This document shows, piece by piece, positions 1 through 7,724 of a stretch of 64,000 nucleotides of DNA. Source of the DNA: JAAEPI01 sp964352625 (GTDB lineage: Bacteria; Bacteroidota; Bacteroidia; Cytophagales; Cyclobacteriaceae); assembly GCA_964352625.1 (NCBI GenBank), contig CAYGSD010000013.1:1-64000 (forward strand), read 5' to 3'. The translations under genes were made by a program, and so were the position numbers. Each line of letters starts with the position of its first letter. Within the stretch, counting starts at the first letter, position 1. The notes under the pieces are model-generated. The model was given only the letters and a program-made list of their open reading frames with translations. It did no database searches and was not told the origin of the DNA.

Positions 1-446
1 TGCCCGCCATAGTGATGCAGTTTATTTCCGGTCACTATGTGAAGGCGGGAGATAAAAGCACGTTGCTCTCAGACATGATTGACTTTGGGAAATCGTATTA
101 TCTGACCAGCCGTCTACTTCCTTGCACATCTGATTCTTTGATCATCGGGTACACGCCACAGAACATGGTGGACATCAATGCCTTCAGCGGAATTATCTGG
201 GCGAATTTTGTAGAAAATCAATTGCTTTTCGAGACGGATCATATTCAGAAGCGAAAGTTTCTGAGTGAGAGACCAAATGTGTATGAGATAGGAGAAAAAT
301 GCCCAGGACGAATCGGTGCGTGGGTGGGGTGGCAAATCGTGGAGGCCTATATGGAAAAGAATGATGTCACAATCACCGAACTGATTGAAGACACAGATCA
401 TCACAAGATTTTTGAAATGTCAGGCTATAAACCGAAGGATGACTAG
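1..446 (+). CDS. gldB: Gliding motility lipoprotein GldB, C-terminal part (5' truncated by window edge)
   Basis: The reading frame is open to the first base of the window, so the gene starts upstream; about 147 C-terminal residues are visible. The pattern of an IIGYTPQNM segment, then IIWANFVENQLLF, then a block ending in PGRIGAWVGWQIVEAYM matches the end of GldB as I know it. GldB is a cell-envelope lipoprotein required for gliding in Bacteroidota, where gliding and the type IX secretion system are linked. The N-terminal lipobox and the zinc-protease-like part lie outside the window. The internal GTG at 12 and ATG at 15 should not be taken as starts. It converges on the next gene, with 10 bases between the stop codons. 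Confidence 0.8.
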   Translation, partial: PAIVMQFISGHYVKAGDKSTLLSDMIDFGKSYYLTSRLLPCTSDSLIIGYTPQNMVDINAFSGIIWANFVENQLLFETDHIQKRKFLSERPNVYEIGEKCPGRIGAWVGWQIVEAYMEKNDVTITELIEDTDHHKIFEMSGYKPKDD

Positions 447-456
447 GTAGCGAAAG

Positions 457-1236
457 TCACTCCCAACAACACTCCAACTTATCCATCTCATAGATATGTT
501 GAAGTAAGTAGTAGTACTTCCCTATAAAGGGATACAAATACCCGGCACCCCACTGCATGATGTCGTCCCCGATGCAGTCGCACTGATCCATTTCTTCGCC
601 ATTGTCATCCAAAATAATAATGGCATTACCATCTTCGGTCAGCACATTTTCAAACACTCGACCATCCGGATAATAAGCCTCCAAAACGCCTTGGTTTATA
701 AATGGCGTGCCTGTTCCCTCACTGGTTATTTTCCTTGTGAACTGAAGCTGACCATTTGCATAATAATGGTTGATGTAGATTTTGTTCGGCCGACCATCTG
801 CAAAGAAAATAGTGGCTTGCAACACCCCCTGATCATAGACCTTGGCTGCCATATCATATACGTACCAGTTTCCACGCTCGGTCAGTGCCTCAAAGGCGAT
901 ATCACTTCCATAATGTCGCACGGTTTTGTACTGGCCGGGTGCGCGCTGAGAGACAAAATGCTCTTCGTATAGGAACATCTCCACATCATACTCGCGGCGA
1001 AACCGGCGGATGGTATCGTCCTTTTTGTAATTAGCCCATTGAAAAAACCGAACTGGCTGATCTTTCTTGAACTTGTCCTTTTCTCCTGGCACATATCGAG
1101 TGATGCGATTTGCTTTTGCGAATTGGGTCAAGTGCAGGTTTACCGGTTTGGCCGTAGCAGTCTTGCCGTTTCCATCGGCGGACTGAGCGAGAACAACTTG
1201 CGAAAGGAAGAGGAGAACCCAAAAGGAATATTTCAT
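457..1236 (-). CDS. Secreted MORN-like repeat protein, function unknown
   Basis: A 259-residue protein with a clear Sec signal peptide (residues about 1-18, ending VLAQS). The middle has two motifs of the type YYANGQLQF and YYPDGRVFE, typical of the MORN-like antitoxin/variant repeats (Tyr-x-Asn/Asp-Gly-x) common in exported Bacteroidota proteins. The C-terminus is Cys-rich (CDC near residue 219, CC near 256) and unusually tyrosine-rich. It is probably periplasmic or outer-membrane associated. It lies 21 bases downstream of the glycosyltransferase gene on the same strand, so it is probably the last gene of that transcription unit. I do not recognise a specific function. Confidence 0.7.
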   Translation of the reverse strand: MKYSFWVLLFLSQVVLAQSADGNGKTATAKPVNLHLTQFAKANRITRYVPGEKDKFKKDQPVRFFQWANYKKDDTIRRFRREYDVEMFLYEEHFVSQRAPGQYKTVRHYGSDIAFEALTERGNWYVYDMAAKVYDQGVLQATIFFADGRPNKIYINHYYANGQLQFTRKITSEGTGTPFINQGVLEAYYPDGRVFENVLTEDGNAIIILDDNGEEMDQCDCIGDDIMQWGAGYLYPFIGKYYYLLQHIYEMDKLECCWE

Positions 1237-1257
1237 AGCTGGGAATGAGCGCTAAAA

Positions 1258-2400
1258 CTAACGATTCTCAAGGCAAGCCAAAAACTGCGCCGAAAGCTTA
1301 GTCCGAGAATAGTCTGAAGAAAGAGCATGTGCGTGGTTTTGACATTCACTTAGTCTGTCCAACGAGAGAAATGGCTGAATCTTATTGATGAATTCTTTTG
1401 GCTCCAAGCCTGAATACGAAAAGCCAATTTCCTTTTCTTGGATCAGATCAGCTGTCCAGCCGCTCAGGTTGCTGATCACGATCTTTCCAGCTGCGAGTGC
1501 ATCGAAGAATTTATTCGGACAGCCCGTGTGCAGCATGGGGAGGTTCTGAAAGGAGAGATACACGGCATCATGCTTTTCAAGTTGCGATCGTACTTCTACT
1601 TTTCCTCCATGATCAATGAAAGTCACGTTTGTCAACCCTGAAGCCAGTTGTTGGATTTTTGCTTTCTCCGAACCTGCCCCCATCAAAGTAAAGGAGATCG
1701 GTAGATGCTGACTGGCCTGAGCCGCCATCACCAAAAACTCCAATTGATTGGCCCGGCCATGAGCCCCACAGTAGAGAATCTGTAAAGGCTTCTCAGCAGA
1801 AATTTCATCTTTACGAAAAGTCGGCAGGAAGAAGTCCGTATCCGCCATGTTTGGAATCAGCTCAACCGCGGTGTTGGTTTTCGATTCAATGTTTTTGACT
1901 TGATCGGGCGACATGGCGATGACAGTTTCTGCCTGATCGTAGAATTCTTTTTCTTTCTTGAAGAGCCAATTTTTCAGGAAGGAGTTTTTAATCACCCCCA
2001 TTTCCACGGGCACGTCGGGCCACAGATCACCTACTTCGAAATAATAGGGAACGGCAAGTTTCCGCTTTATCCAAGTGGCAATCCAACCTGTGGTGAGCGG
2101 AGTAGTCATCACATACGCTAGGTCAGCTTTCGGGAGTTTTCTTACCAGCCTTCTTGCTTTGAGCACGAATTGGCCATATGCCCAAAGGCGTTTCAAAAAC
2201 CCAAATGAATTGTCGTATGGAATCCTGATATAGTGAACCTGAATACCATCAATTTCTTCCAACCCTGATTTTAAGTTATGGGTAGTAAGCATGTTCACTT
2301 CATGACCTGCATCTGCGGCGGCTTTCGCCAGATAGTACGATCGGATGCCTCCGCCTTCTTCGGGTGATTTGAATAGCTGATGGATGTAGAGGATGCGCAT
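1258..2400 (-). CDS. Glycosyltransferase family 4 (GT-B fold)
   Basis: A 380-residue GT4-type glycosyltransferase, probably adding a sugar from a nucleotide-sugar donor to a polysaccharide or glycoconjugate at the cytoplasmic face of the membrane. The start is taken at the ATG preceding RILYIHQ. The N-terminal sequence RILYIHQLFKSPEEGGGIRS gives the Gly-rich acceptor-domain loop with the GGG turn. The C-terminal half has the donor-domain pattern LQILYCGAHGRANQ and a region HTGCPNKFFDALAAGK, where the Asn-Lys/Phe-Asp-Ala stretch replaces the E-x7-E type donor motif in WcaI/WbuB-like enzymes. An upstream in-frame ATG at 2427 would add nine residues that do not fit the family. It follows the PLP enzyme by 35 bases on the same strand. 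The acceptor is unknown. Confidence 0.85.
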   Translation of the reverse strand: MRILYIHQLFKSPEEGGGIRSYYLAKAAADAGHEVNMLTTHNLKSGLEEIDGIQVHYIRIPYDNSFGFLKRLWAYGQFVLKARRLVRKLPKADLAYVMTTPLTTGWIATWIKRKLAVPYYFEVGDLWPDVPVEMGVIKNSFLKNWLFKKEKEFYDQAETVIAMSPDQVKNIESKTNTAVELIPNMADTDFFLPTFRKDEISAEKPLQILYCGAHGRANQLEFLVMAAQASQHLPISFTLMGAGSEKAKIQQLASGLTNVTFIDHGGKVEVRSQLEKHDAVYLSFQNLPMLHTGCPNKFFDALAAGKIVISNLSGWTADLIQEKEIGFSYSGLEPKEFINKIQPFLSLDRLSECQNHAHALSSDYSRTKLSAQFLACLENR

Positions 2401-2435
2401 TTTGAAAGCACAAATAAACACATCCAATTTTTCTT

Positions 2436-3710
2436 CTAATTCATTAATTCCACTTCTTGAGGAATCACTGCATTCAGGGCATTGGAAATATCACGAATTA
2501 AGTCTTCACTATTTTCGACACCAATACTCAGTCTGACGAGCTTGTCCGTGATACCTATTTTCTTGCGAAGTTCAGGATCAACGCCCGCATGCGTCATGGT
2601 GGCGGGGTGCTCGGCCAGGCTTTCTGTACCACCTAAGCTCACTGCCAGCTTGATCAACTTGAGACTATTCAAAAACTTGAATGCTTCTTTCTCGCCCCCT
2701 TTTATTTCAAAGGAAATCATAGCTCCGGCAGTGCTGTATTGCCTTTTGTATACTTCATAATCAGGGTCGCCAGGTTTAAGAGAACCGAGGTATAGGATTT
2801 TTTCAACTTTCTCGTGGCTAGTTAAAAACTCCGCGACCTTCTCCGCATTTAGCTGCTGCTGATCCATTCGTATTTTCAAAGTTTCCAGGCTTCTAAGAAG
2901 TAGCCAGCAAGTATGCGGGCTGGCCATGTTGCCAAGGAAGGTTCGGAGTGTTTTCACACGCTTCATGTTTTCAGCATTGCCCAGAACTGCTCCTGCGATC
3001 AGGTCACTGTGCCCGCCGATGTATTTGGTGGCAGAATAAATCACCAAGTCTGCACCGTGCTTCAAGGGGTGTGACCAAAGTGGCCCCATGTAGGTGTTGT
3101 CCACCGCGATGGCTACCTGGCGATCTTCCGTGCAATAGACATCTGCTAATGCGCGACACCCTTCAATATCCACAATATCGCAAGTTGGGTTAGCCGGTGA
3201 CTCGATGTAGATCATGGCAAGTCTGTCCGCTTTGCCACTATCTACCAGCAGGTCATTGACTTCTTCCATGGTTTGGCCATGATGAAAGCCCAGAATATCC
3301 ACTCCGATTTTGGGCAGGAAATGATGAATAAAGTGATCCGTCCCGCCATAAGTTGGGGAGCTGTAGAGCAGTAAATCCCCCGGTTTCAGATATTCCAATA
3401 ACACCGTGCTGATAGCCGACATTCCACTTTCAAATACTGCACAATCTTCAGCCTTGTCCCAAAGGCAAAGACGGTTTTCCAGAATTTCAAGATTGGGATT
3501 GTTGATGCGGCTGTAGATCAAGCCAAGCTCTTCGTCTTGTTCCTTTTCTCTTAGGCCGTAGGCCAATTCAAAAAAGGCTTTCCCTTCTTCTGCAGTCTTG
3601 AAAACAAAAGTGGAGGTTTGGAAAAGGGGAGCTTTAATGGCACCTTCAGAAAGCTCGGGTTTGTACCCGTAACTCATCATCAAACTTTCGGGGCGAAACT
3701 GATCTTGCAT
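2436..3710 (-). CDS. Cys/Met metabolism PLP-dependent enzyme (cystathionine gamma-synthase / methionine gamma-lyase family)
   Basis: A 424-residue fold-type I PLP enzyme. The N-terminal IKAPLFQTSTFVFKT and YSRINNPNLEILENRL stretches and the PLP-lysine motif SATKYIGGHSD (about residues 225-235) identify the transsulfuration family. FESGMSAIST supplies the phosphate-binding loop. Such enzymes do gamma-elimination or gamma-replacement on homoserine esters, cystathionine or methionine; the exact reaction cannot be set from sequence. It is slightly longer than MetB or MGL (about 390-400), from an insertion near residues 47-62 (FELAYGLREKEQDEELGL). It is transcribed divergently from an Lrp/AsnC regulator, a common arrangement in which the regulator controls the amino-acid enzyme. 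The 147-base gap between them holds the candidate control region. Confidence 0.88.
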   Translation of the reverse strand: MQDQFRPESLMMSYGYKPELSEGAIKAPLFQTSTFVFKTAEEGKAFFELAYGLREKEQDEELGLIYSRINNPNLEILENRLCLWDKAEDCAVFESGMSAISTVLLEYLKPGDLLLYSSPTYGGTDHFIHHFLPKIGVDILGFHHGQTMEEVNDLLVDSGKADRLAMIYIESPANPTCDIVDIEGCRALADVYCTEDRQVAIAVDNTYMGPLWSHPLKHGADLVIYSATKYIGGHSDLIAGAVLGNAENMKRVKTLRTFLGNMASPHTCWLLLRSLETLKIRMDQQQLNAEKVAEFLTSHEKVEKILYLGSLKPGDPDYEVYKRQYSTAGAMISFEIKGGEKEAFKFLNSLKLIKLAVSLGGTESLAEHPATMTHAGVDPELRKKIGITDKLVRLSIGVENSEDLIRDISNALNAVIPQEVELMN

Positions 3711-3844
3711 GGCATTGCTGTTTCTGCAAATTTCCTAATTCAAAGGATGATTTTCTTTTTGTTGAGAGCACTTAGAAAATATTCCTTATTGGAGGGCTAA
3801 TTCCATTCAATGTGTCTTTTTTGTTAGTTTTAAAGAATCGAAAA

Positions 3845-3857
3845 AGGAATTATTCCT
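3845..3857. promoter_or_regulatory. Candidate Lrp/AsnC operator (perfect inverted repeat)
   Basis: AGGAATTATTCCT is a six-base perfect inverted repeat with one central base that ends directly before the ATG of the Lrp-type regulator. A related partial sequence (ATTCCTTATTGGA) lies about 70 bases upstream. Lrp-family proteins bind such short AT-rich palindromes in multiple copies and often repress their own gene, so autoregulation is inferred. Nothing in the sequence proves binding. Confidence 0.35.
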
Positions 3858-4316
3858 ATGGATAAAGTCGACAAAGAGATTCTGACCATTCTTCAGCGAA
3901 ATGCCAAGCTGAATATCAAGGAAATAGCGGCGGAACTGAACATGACCAAGACGCCTATCTACGAGCGAATAAAGCGACTGGAGCGGGAAGGTGTGATTGA
4001 GAATTATGTGGCGGTAGTGAACCGAAAAAAACTGCCAAGTTCGATGATCGTTTTTTGTAGCGTGCGGTTGGAGCAGCAAAAGCTGGAGGGCATTGAGCAG
4101 TTTGAAAAGGCCATTTCTGAAATACCCGAAGTGTTGGAGTGCTACCTCATGGGTGGAGCGAGTGACTTTTTGCTAAAAGTCTTGGTGAAGAATTTGGAGG
4201 CGTACCATCGGTTTTCATCAGGTAAGCTGGCAGCCCTCCCAAATGTCAGCCAAATTAAGAGCTTCTTCGTGTTGGATGAAGTGAAGCGGTCTATGGTGCT
4301 GCCAGTTCAGGATTGA
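3858..4316 (+). CDS. Lrp/AsnC family transcriptional regulator
   Basis: A 152-residue DNA-binding regulator of normal family length. The N-terminus DKVDKEILTILQRNAKLNIKE followed by a helix-turn-helix with KTPIYERIKRLEREGVI is the AsnC-type HTH (residues about 1-60). The C-terminal half is the RAM ligand-binding/oligomerisation domain, ending in a beta strand with VLECYLMGGASDFLLKV, the usual V-x5-G-x-D-ALL-like core. It usually senses an amino acid and controls neighbouring amino-acid genes; here the divergent PLP enzyme is the obvious target. Its last ten bases overlap the 3' end of nth on the other strand. Confidence 0.92.
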   Translation: MDKVDKEILTILQRNAKLNIKEIAAELNMTKTPIYERIKRLEREGVIENYVAVVNRKKLPSSMIVFCSVRLEQQKLEGIEQFEKAISEIPEVLECYLMGGASDFLLKVLVKNLEAYHRFSSGKLAALPNVSQIKSFFVLDEVKRSMVLPVQD

Positions 4317-4954
4317 ACATTCTTCTCATACCACCGACACAAATGCGTGATTTCACATTCCTTACATTTCGGTTTGCGAGCTAGGCAAACATATCTGCCA
4401 TGCAAAATCAGCCAATGATGAGCAACGTGCACGTGCTCCTCAGGAATGTGTCTGATCAATTGCTTCTCCACTTCCAGAGGAGTCTTGGCATTGAGCGTTA
4501 CCAAACCAAGTCGTTTAGAAACTCTGAAAACATGCGTGTCCACCGCCATGGCGGGTTGATTGAAAAGAACGGATACAATCACATTAGCAGTTTTCCTTCC
4601 CACACCCGGCAGCTTGACCAATTCATCCCGATCAGCAGGAATTTCACTTCCATACTCTTCGACGAGCATCTTGCTTAAGCCAAGCAAATGCTTGGTTTTA
4701 TTGTTTGGGTAGGAGATGCTTCGGATGTAGGGAAACAACTCATCGAAGTTGCTGTGCATCATTTTCTCCGGAGTAGGAAAGTCTGCAAACAACTCCGGTG
4801 TGACCATATTCACCCGCTTGTCTGTGCATTGCGCACTAAGCACCACAGACACCAAAAGCTCAAAAGGATTTTCATACTTCAGCTCCGTTTCTGCTTCAGG
4901 AAAGTTCTGGGAGAAGTGATCAATAAATGCAGCGTAGCGCTCCTTTCGGGTCAT
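4307..4954 (-). CDS. nth: Endonuclease III
   Basis: A 215-residue DNA glycosylase/AP lyase for oxidised pyrimidines in base-excision repair. The helix-hairpin-helix LPGVGRKTANVI carries catalytic Lys121, and AVDTHVFRVSKRLGL carries Asp139. The C-terminal [4Fe-4S] ligands Cys190, 197, 200 and 206 follow the C-x6-C-x2-C-x5-C spacing exactly. The ATG at 4954 is preferred over the TTG two codons upstream, because it gives a TGA-TA-ATG junction two bases after the stop of the DUF3137 gene. It is the last gene of a lemA-DUF3137-nth leftward cluster, so translational coupling is likely. The tail overlaps the Lrp gene on the other strand. Confidence 0.96.
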   Translation of the reverse strand: MTRKERYAAFIDHFSQNFPEAETELKYENPFELLVSVVLSAQCTDKRVNMVTPELFADFPTPEKMMHSNFDELFPYIRSISYPNNKTKHLLGLSKMLVEEYGSEIPADRDELVKLPGVGRKTANVIVSVLFNQPAMAVDTHVFRVSKRLGLVTLNAKTPLEVEKQLIRHIPEEHVHVAHHWLILHGRYVCLARKPKCKECEITHLCRWYEKNVQS

Positions 4955-4956
4955 TA

Positions 4957-5910
4957 TCAATCCTTTGTCCAGATTCTTGTGTTCAGGTTCATTTCGGTAA
5001 TGAGCACTTCGATCAGCCCAAAATAATCATACATTTCATTGACATCTTCAAATCTTACTCCCGAACTGAATACTCTAGGCTCGAACATGTTTTTGGAAAT
5101 GGACATGCCACAATAGACCCTCGAACCAATAAATGAAAAGTGCATAGTGTGCTTATACTTCCTTTTGAGTTCGAGCATTTTCTCCATCATCACGGGGGTG
5201 AGGATATAGCGCGGTTCTATTTGGTCGGATCCATACACAACGAATTCCTTCTCAAATTCCACATTCTCCATTTTAACCAACTGTCCACGGCCACTCATTT
5301 TTTGAAGCTTTTGTCCAAGTTTCCCAAAGAGTTTTTGCGCCGTGTCGGGAAGAACGAGCGTCTCTCCTTTCAGATGTTTGTTGAAATCAGCATGGAAAAA
5401 CAGCCCCTTGAAAATCGTATGCCAGGTCGTTTTTCTGTTGCCTTTACTGTCAGTAGTAGTCGTTTTGTACTCCGTGTGTAGCTCTGAAAATTCAAAGGTG
5501 GTTTTGTCGATAGTACCTTTCACATAGTCATCGCCTTTGTGCCGATCGACTCCCTTTGTGAAAATCTTGGAGGCATGATAGTCAGAAAGTGGAATGTGGG
5601 TTTCACTATTGTAATGCCAGCTCTCATCGATCAGCTTCACAATCTCCGCCACCACACCATTCTTGTAGGCCAGCTTGTACTTGCGCATCTTCTTATTGGT
5701 GGCGATTATTAGCACAATGATGCCAACAATGACGGAGACGAAAATGCCAACCACCAAACCCAGCAATCCGAATAAGATCACTACGGCGAGCATTATTGCT
5801 CCTACAATTAGGCCAGTTTTGACCACATTCTTTCTGAGTAATTCCAGTTCCTGCAGTCGCCCCTCCAGTGTACTTTCATACAGGCGCCTGAGCTCTTCGA
5901 GTGACTTCAT
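4957..5910 (-). CDS. DUF3137 domain membrane protein
   Basis: A 317-residue protein of the DUF3137 family, whose biochemical role is unknown. An N-terminal amphipathic/coiled stretch (residues 1-28, LEELRRLYESTLEGRLQELE) is followed by two closely spaced transmembrane helices (about 32-55 and 57-72) and a large soluble domain with the family pattern of FEFSELHTEYKT (about residue 138) and FKGLFFHADFNK (about 167). The membrane part has the GLLGLVVGIFVSVIVGIIVLI hydrophobic run. It is ten bases downstream of lemA; lemA-DUF3137 pairs recur in Bacteroidota and Proteobacteria, so the two proteins probably act together at the inner membrane. Confidence 0.88.
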   Translation of the reverse strand: MKSLEELRRLYESTLEGRLQELELLRKNVVKTGLIVGAIMLAVVILFGLLGLVVGIFVSVIVGIIVLIIATNKKMRKYKLAYKNGVVAEIVKLIDESWHYNSETHIPLSDYHASKIFTKGVDRHKGDDYVKGTIDKTTFEFSELHTEYKTTTTDSKGNRKTTWHTIFKGLFFHADFNKHLKGETLVLPDTAQKLFGKLGQKLQKMSGRGQLVKMENVEFEKEFVVYGSDQIEPRYILTPVMMEKMLELKRKYKHTMHFSFIGSRVYCGMSISKNMFEPRVFSSGVRFEDVNEMYDYFGLIEVLITEMNLNTRIWTKD

Positions 5911-5920
5911 GCTTTAGTGA

Positions 5921-6469
5921 TTAGAACAGTTTCGATACGTCTACATTCTGACGCTCAGCTTCCTGGATCACGAAAACTTCCTTGCGTTTGTAGCTCATCA
6001 TTCCAGCCAAGATGTTTTTCGGGAAAGTTTCTACAGCATTGTTGTAGTCTGTTACCGCTGAGTTATAAGCTCTTCTTGAAGCTGAAATTTGAGATTCCAC
6101 TTCGTTCAGGGTTCGCTGAAGGTTGATGAAGTTTTCGCTAGCCTTCAGGTCAGGATAGTTTTCCACTGCCACCATGATTCCACCAATACCACGAGAAATT
6201 TCATTGTCTAATGCGACCTTCTCGTCATTGGAAAGCTGATCCGTGACTTTGGCCCTTAGCTTGGTCACATTCTCCAAAAGGTCTTTTTCGTGAGAGGCAT
6301 ATTGCTTGACGGTAGATACCAGGTTTGGAATGAGGTCGTATCGTTTCTTCAGCTGTACGTCCATTCCACCAAAAGCATTTTCAACATCATTCTTACTCCT
6401 GATAAGACTGTTGTAAAGGAGGATGATGATTAGAATGGGTACCGCGATGAGGGCGATGATTAGAATCAT
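5921..6469 (-). CDS. lemA: LemA family protein
   Basis: A 182-residue protein, normal for LemA. One N-terminal transmembrane helix (residues about 2-20) leaves the coiled helical-bundle domain outside the cytoplasm. The family signature LIRSKNDVENAFGGMDVQLKKRYDLIPNLV is present (residues about 27-55, quoted here in broken form: KNDVENAFG, then QLKKRYDLIPNLV). A second conserved helix pair contains NEVESQISASRRAYNSAV. The molecular function is not established; the family is structurally a four-helix bundle. It heads the lemA-DUF3137-nth cluster and lies downstream of the terminator of the sigma-factor unit. Confidence 0.93.
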   Translation of the reverse strand: MILIIALIAVPILIIILLYNSLIRSKNDVENAFGGMDVQLKKRYDLIPNLVSTVKQYASHEKDLLENVTKLRAKVTDQLSNDEKVALDNEISRGIGGIMVAVENYPDLKASENFINLQRTLNEVESQISASRRAYNSAVTDYNNAVETFPKNILAGMMSYKRKEVFVIQEAERQNVDVSKLF

Positions 6470-6534
6470 AGTTTTGAAATTAAAGTTGTGAATAGCAAGA
6501 TACTTATACCCAAATAATTTCCCCGCCCGACTAT

Positions 6535-6578
6535 AAAAAAAGCAGACCTCTCCTGACCTGCATCAGGAAAAATCTGCC
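6535..6578 (-). terminator. Rho-independent terminator of the sigma factor unit
   Basis: Read on the minus strand, GGCAGA pairs with TCTGC(C) and an inner CCTGA pairs with TCAGG, around a short loop, and a run of seven T follows. It begins about 16 bases after the stop of the small anti-sigma-like gene, separating that unit from lemA. Confidence 0.8.
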
Positions 6579-6593
6579 ATTAATTGAGTGTTT

Positions 6594-6815
6594 TTATTTG
6601 AATGCTCTGGAATAGGCCAAAATAGCATCCACAGTTTCCTGTGGTGCTTTTAGCACAAAGCCATCCAAGACTTTCTTTGCATCCTCAAGTTCTTCTGTGT
6701 CATGCTCCACTTCACCGTCGGTGAGTTGGGCGTGCATCATTTCTTCACGTTCTTGATTAGGCAATTCATCATATAGGTACCTCAAAAGGTCATTTTGTGT
6801 AAAGGTTTTTATCAT
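6594..6815 (-). CDS. Short anti-sigma-like protein
   Basis: A 73-residue acidic protein with no membrane segment. The N-terminal FTQNDLLRYLYDELPNQERE pattern resembles the N-terminal helix of Bacteroidota anti-sigma proteins (ND-L-x-YLY-x-E), which contacts the sigma factor. It follows the ECF sigma factor gene by 49 bases on the same strand, which supports a regulatory partner role, possibly a soluble modulator or a reduced anti-sigma protein. This is inferred from context; no zinc motif (HxxxCxxC) is present. Confidence 0.65.
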   Translation of the reverse strand: MIKTFTQNDLLRYLYDELPNQEREEMMHAQLTDGEVEHDTEELEDAKKVLDGFVLKAPQETVDAILAYSRAFK

Positions 6816-6864
6816 ACGCGATTCGTTTCATTCAATTTGGTTTTAAGGGTTCACCCGAGGCAGA

Positions 6865-7464
6865 CTACCTGCCTCCGGATGAATCCAATGTTTGACCATG
6901 TCGGTCCATTTTCTTTCTGAGATTAATCAAAGCATAACGCATCCTTCCAAGCGCCGTGTTGATGCTCACATCCGTAGCATCAGCAATTTCCTGGAAACTC
7001 ATATCCATGTAGTGCCGCATAACTAACACTTCACGCTGAGCGTCAGGAAGTTGCTCAATCAACTTCTTCAGTAGTTTGTGTGTGTCTTCTTTGATTTGCT
7101 GGTCTTCATATGTGCCTTCTGCAAATTCAAGACTGTTAAAAAGGTTGCCCCCATCTTCCATCACGATCATAGGATATCTTCGATCCTTTCTAAAATTATC
7201 GATAGCAAGGTTGTGAGCAATGCGTAGCAACCACGGAAGGAACTTTCCTTCTTCGTTGTACTTCCCTTTTTTGATTGTATTGATCGCCTTGATGAAAGTT
7301 TCCTGCATCAAGTCCTCCGCACGGTAGCGGTCTTTGACAATGAGATAAATGGTCGTGTAAACCCGATCCTTGTGACGGTTCACCAATTCCTCGAATGCCT
7401 CTTCGTTTCCATTCTTGTATAGGCCTAGCAACTGGCCATCTGCAAGATTTGATTGATTCATCAT
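6865..7464 (-). CDS. ECF-type RNA polymerase sigma factor
   Basis: A 199-residue sigma-70 family factor with only regions 2 and 4. Region 2 contains RVYTTIYLIVKDRYRAEDLMQETFIKA (broken: VKDRYRAEDLMQETFI) and the KFLPWLLRIAHNLAIDNFRK core-binding/-10 recognition helix. Region 4 has LPDAQREVLVMRHYMDMSF and the HTH QEIADATDVSINTALGRM. Starts at GTG 7473 and ATG 7464 are both possible; ATG is chosen. The gene and the following small protein form a unit ended by a strong terminator. The 260-base region between this gene and uvrA holds both divergent promoters; no clear Bacteroidota TAnnTTTG element could be assigned. Confidence 0.93.
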   Translation of the reverse strand: MMNQSNLADGQLLGLYKNGNEEAFEELVNRHKDRVYTTIYLIVKDRYRAEDLMQETFIKAINTIKKGKYNEEGKFLPWLLRIAHNLAIDNFRKDRRYPMIVMEDGGNLFNSLEFAEGTYEDQQIKEDTHKLLKKLIEQLPDAQREVLVMRHYMDMSFQEIADATDVSINTALGRMRYALINLRKKMDRHGQTLDSSGGR

Positions 7465-7724
7465 GTAATTCACCTGTTTGTTAACGTAGAGGTCTATTAC
7501 ATATTGTGAGGTTTAGAATTGGTTTGAATTATTTTGAGCGGCCAAACCTAAGAAAATTTCTTTTCTACAGAAAAAAGATTTTCGCAGGTTGCCCCTGACC
7601 GATTCCTATTGAACTTGTCAGGGAAAATATATGAGATTCAATTAAATCTCCAAATTTCTGTTTTTTAAGGCAACTTTGACGCTCATAGTTGGTGTTAGTA
7701 CAATCCCAAAACGTGTTCCCCTAA
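7465..7724. other. Divergent intergenic region between sigma factor and uvrA
   Basis: About 260 AT-rich bases with no credible open reading frame. They must contain the promoters of both neighbours. I looked for the Bacteroidota -33 TTTG and -7 TAnnTTTG pair and found no convincing spacing on either strand. A TTTTTTAAGG-CAACTTTGACG stretch near 7660-7682 is the nearest candidate for uvrA, but it does not fit well. Confidence 0.5.
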
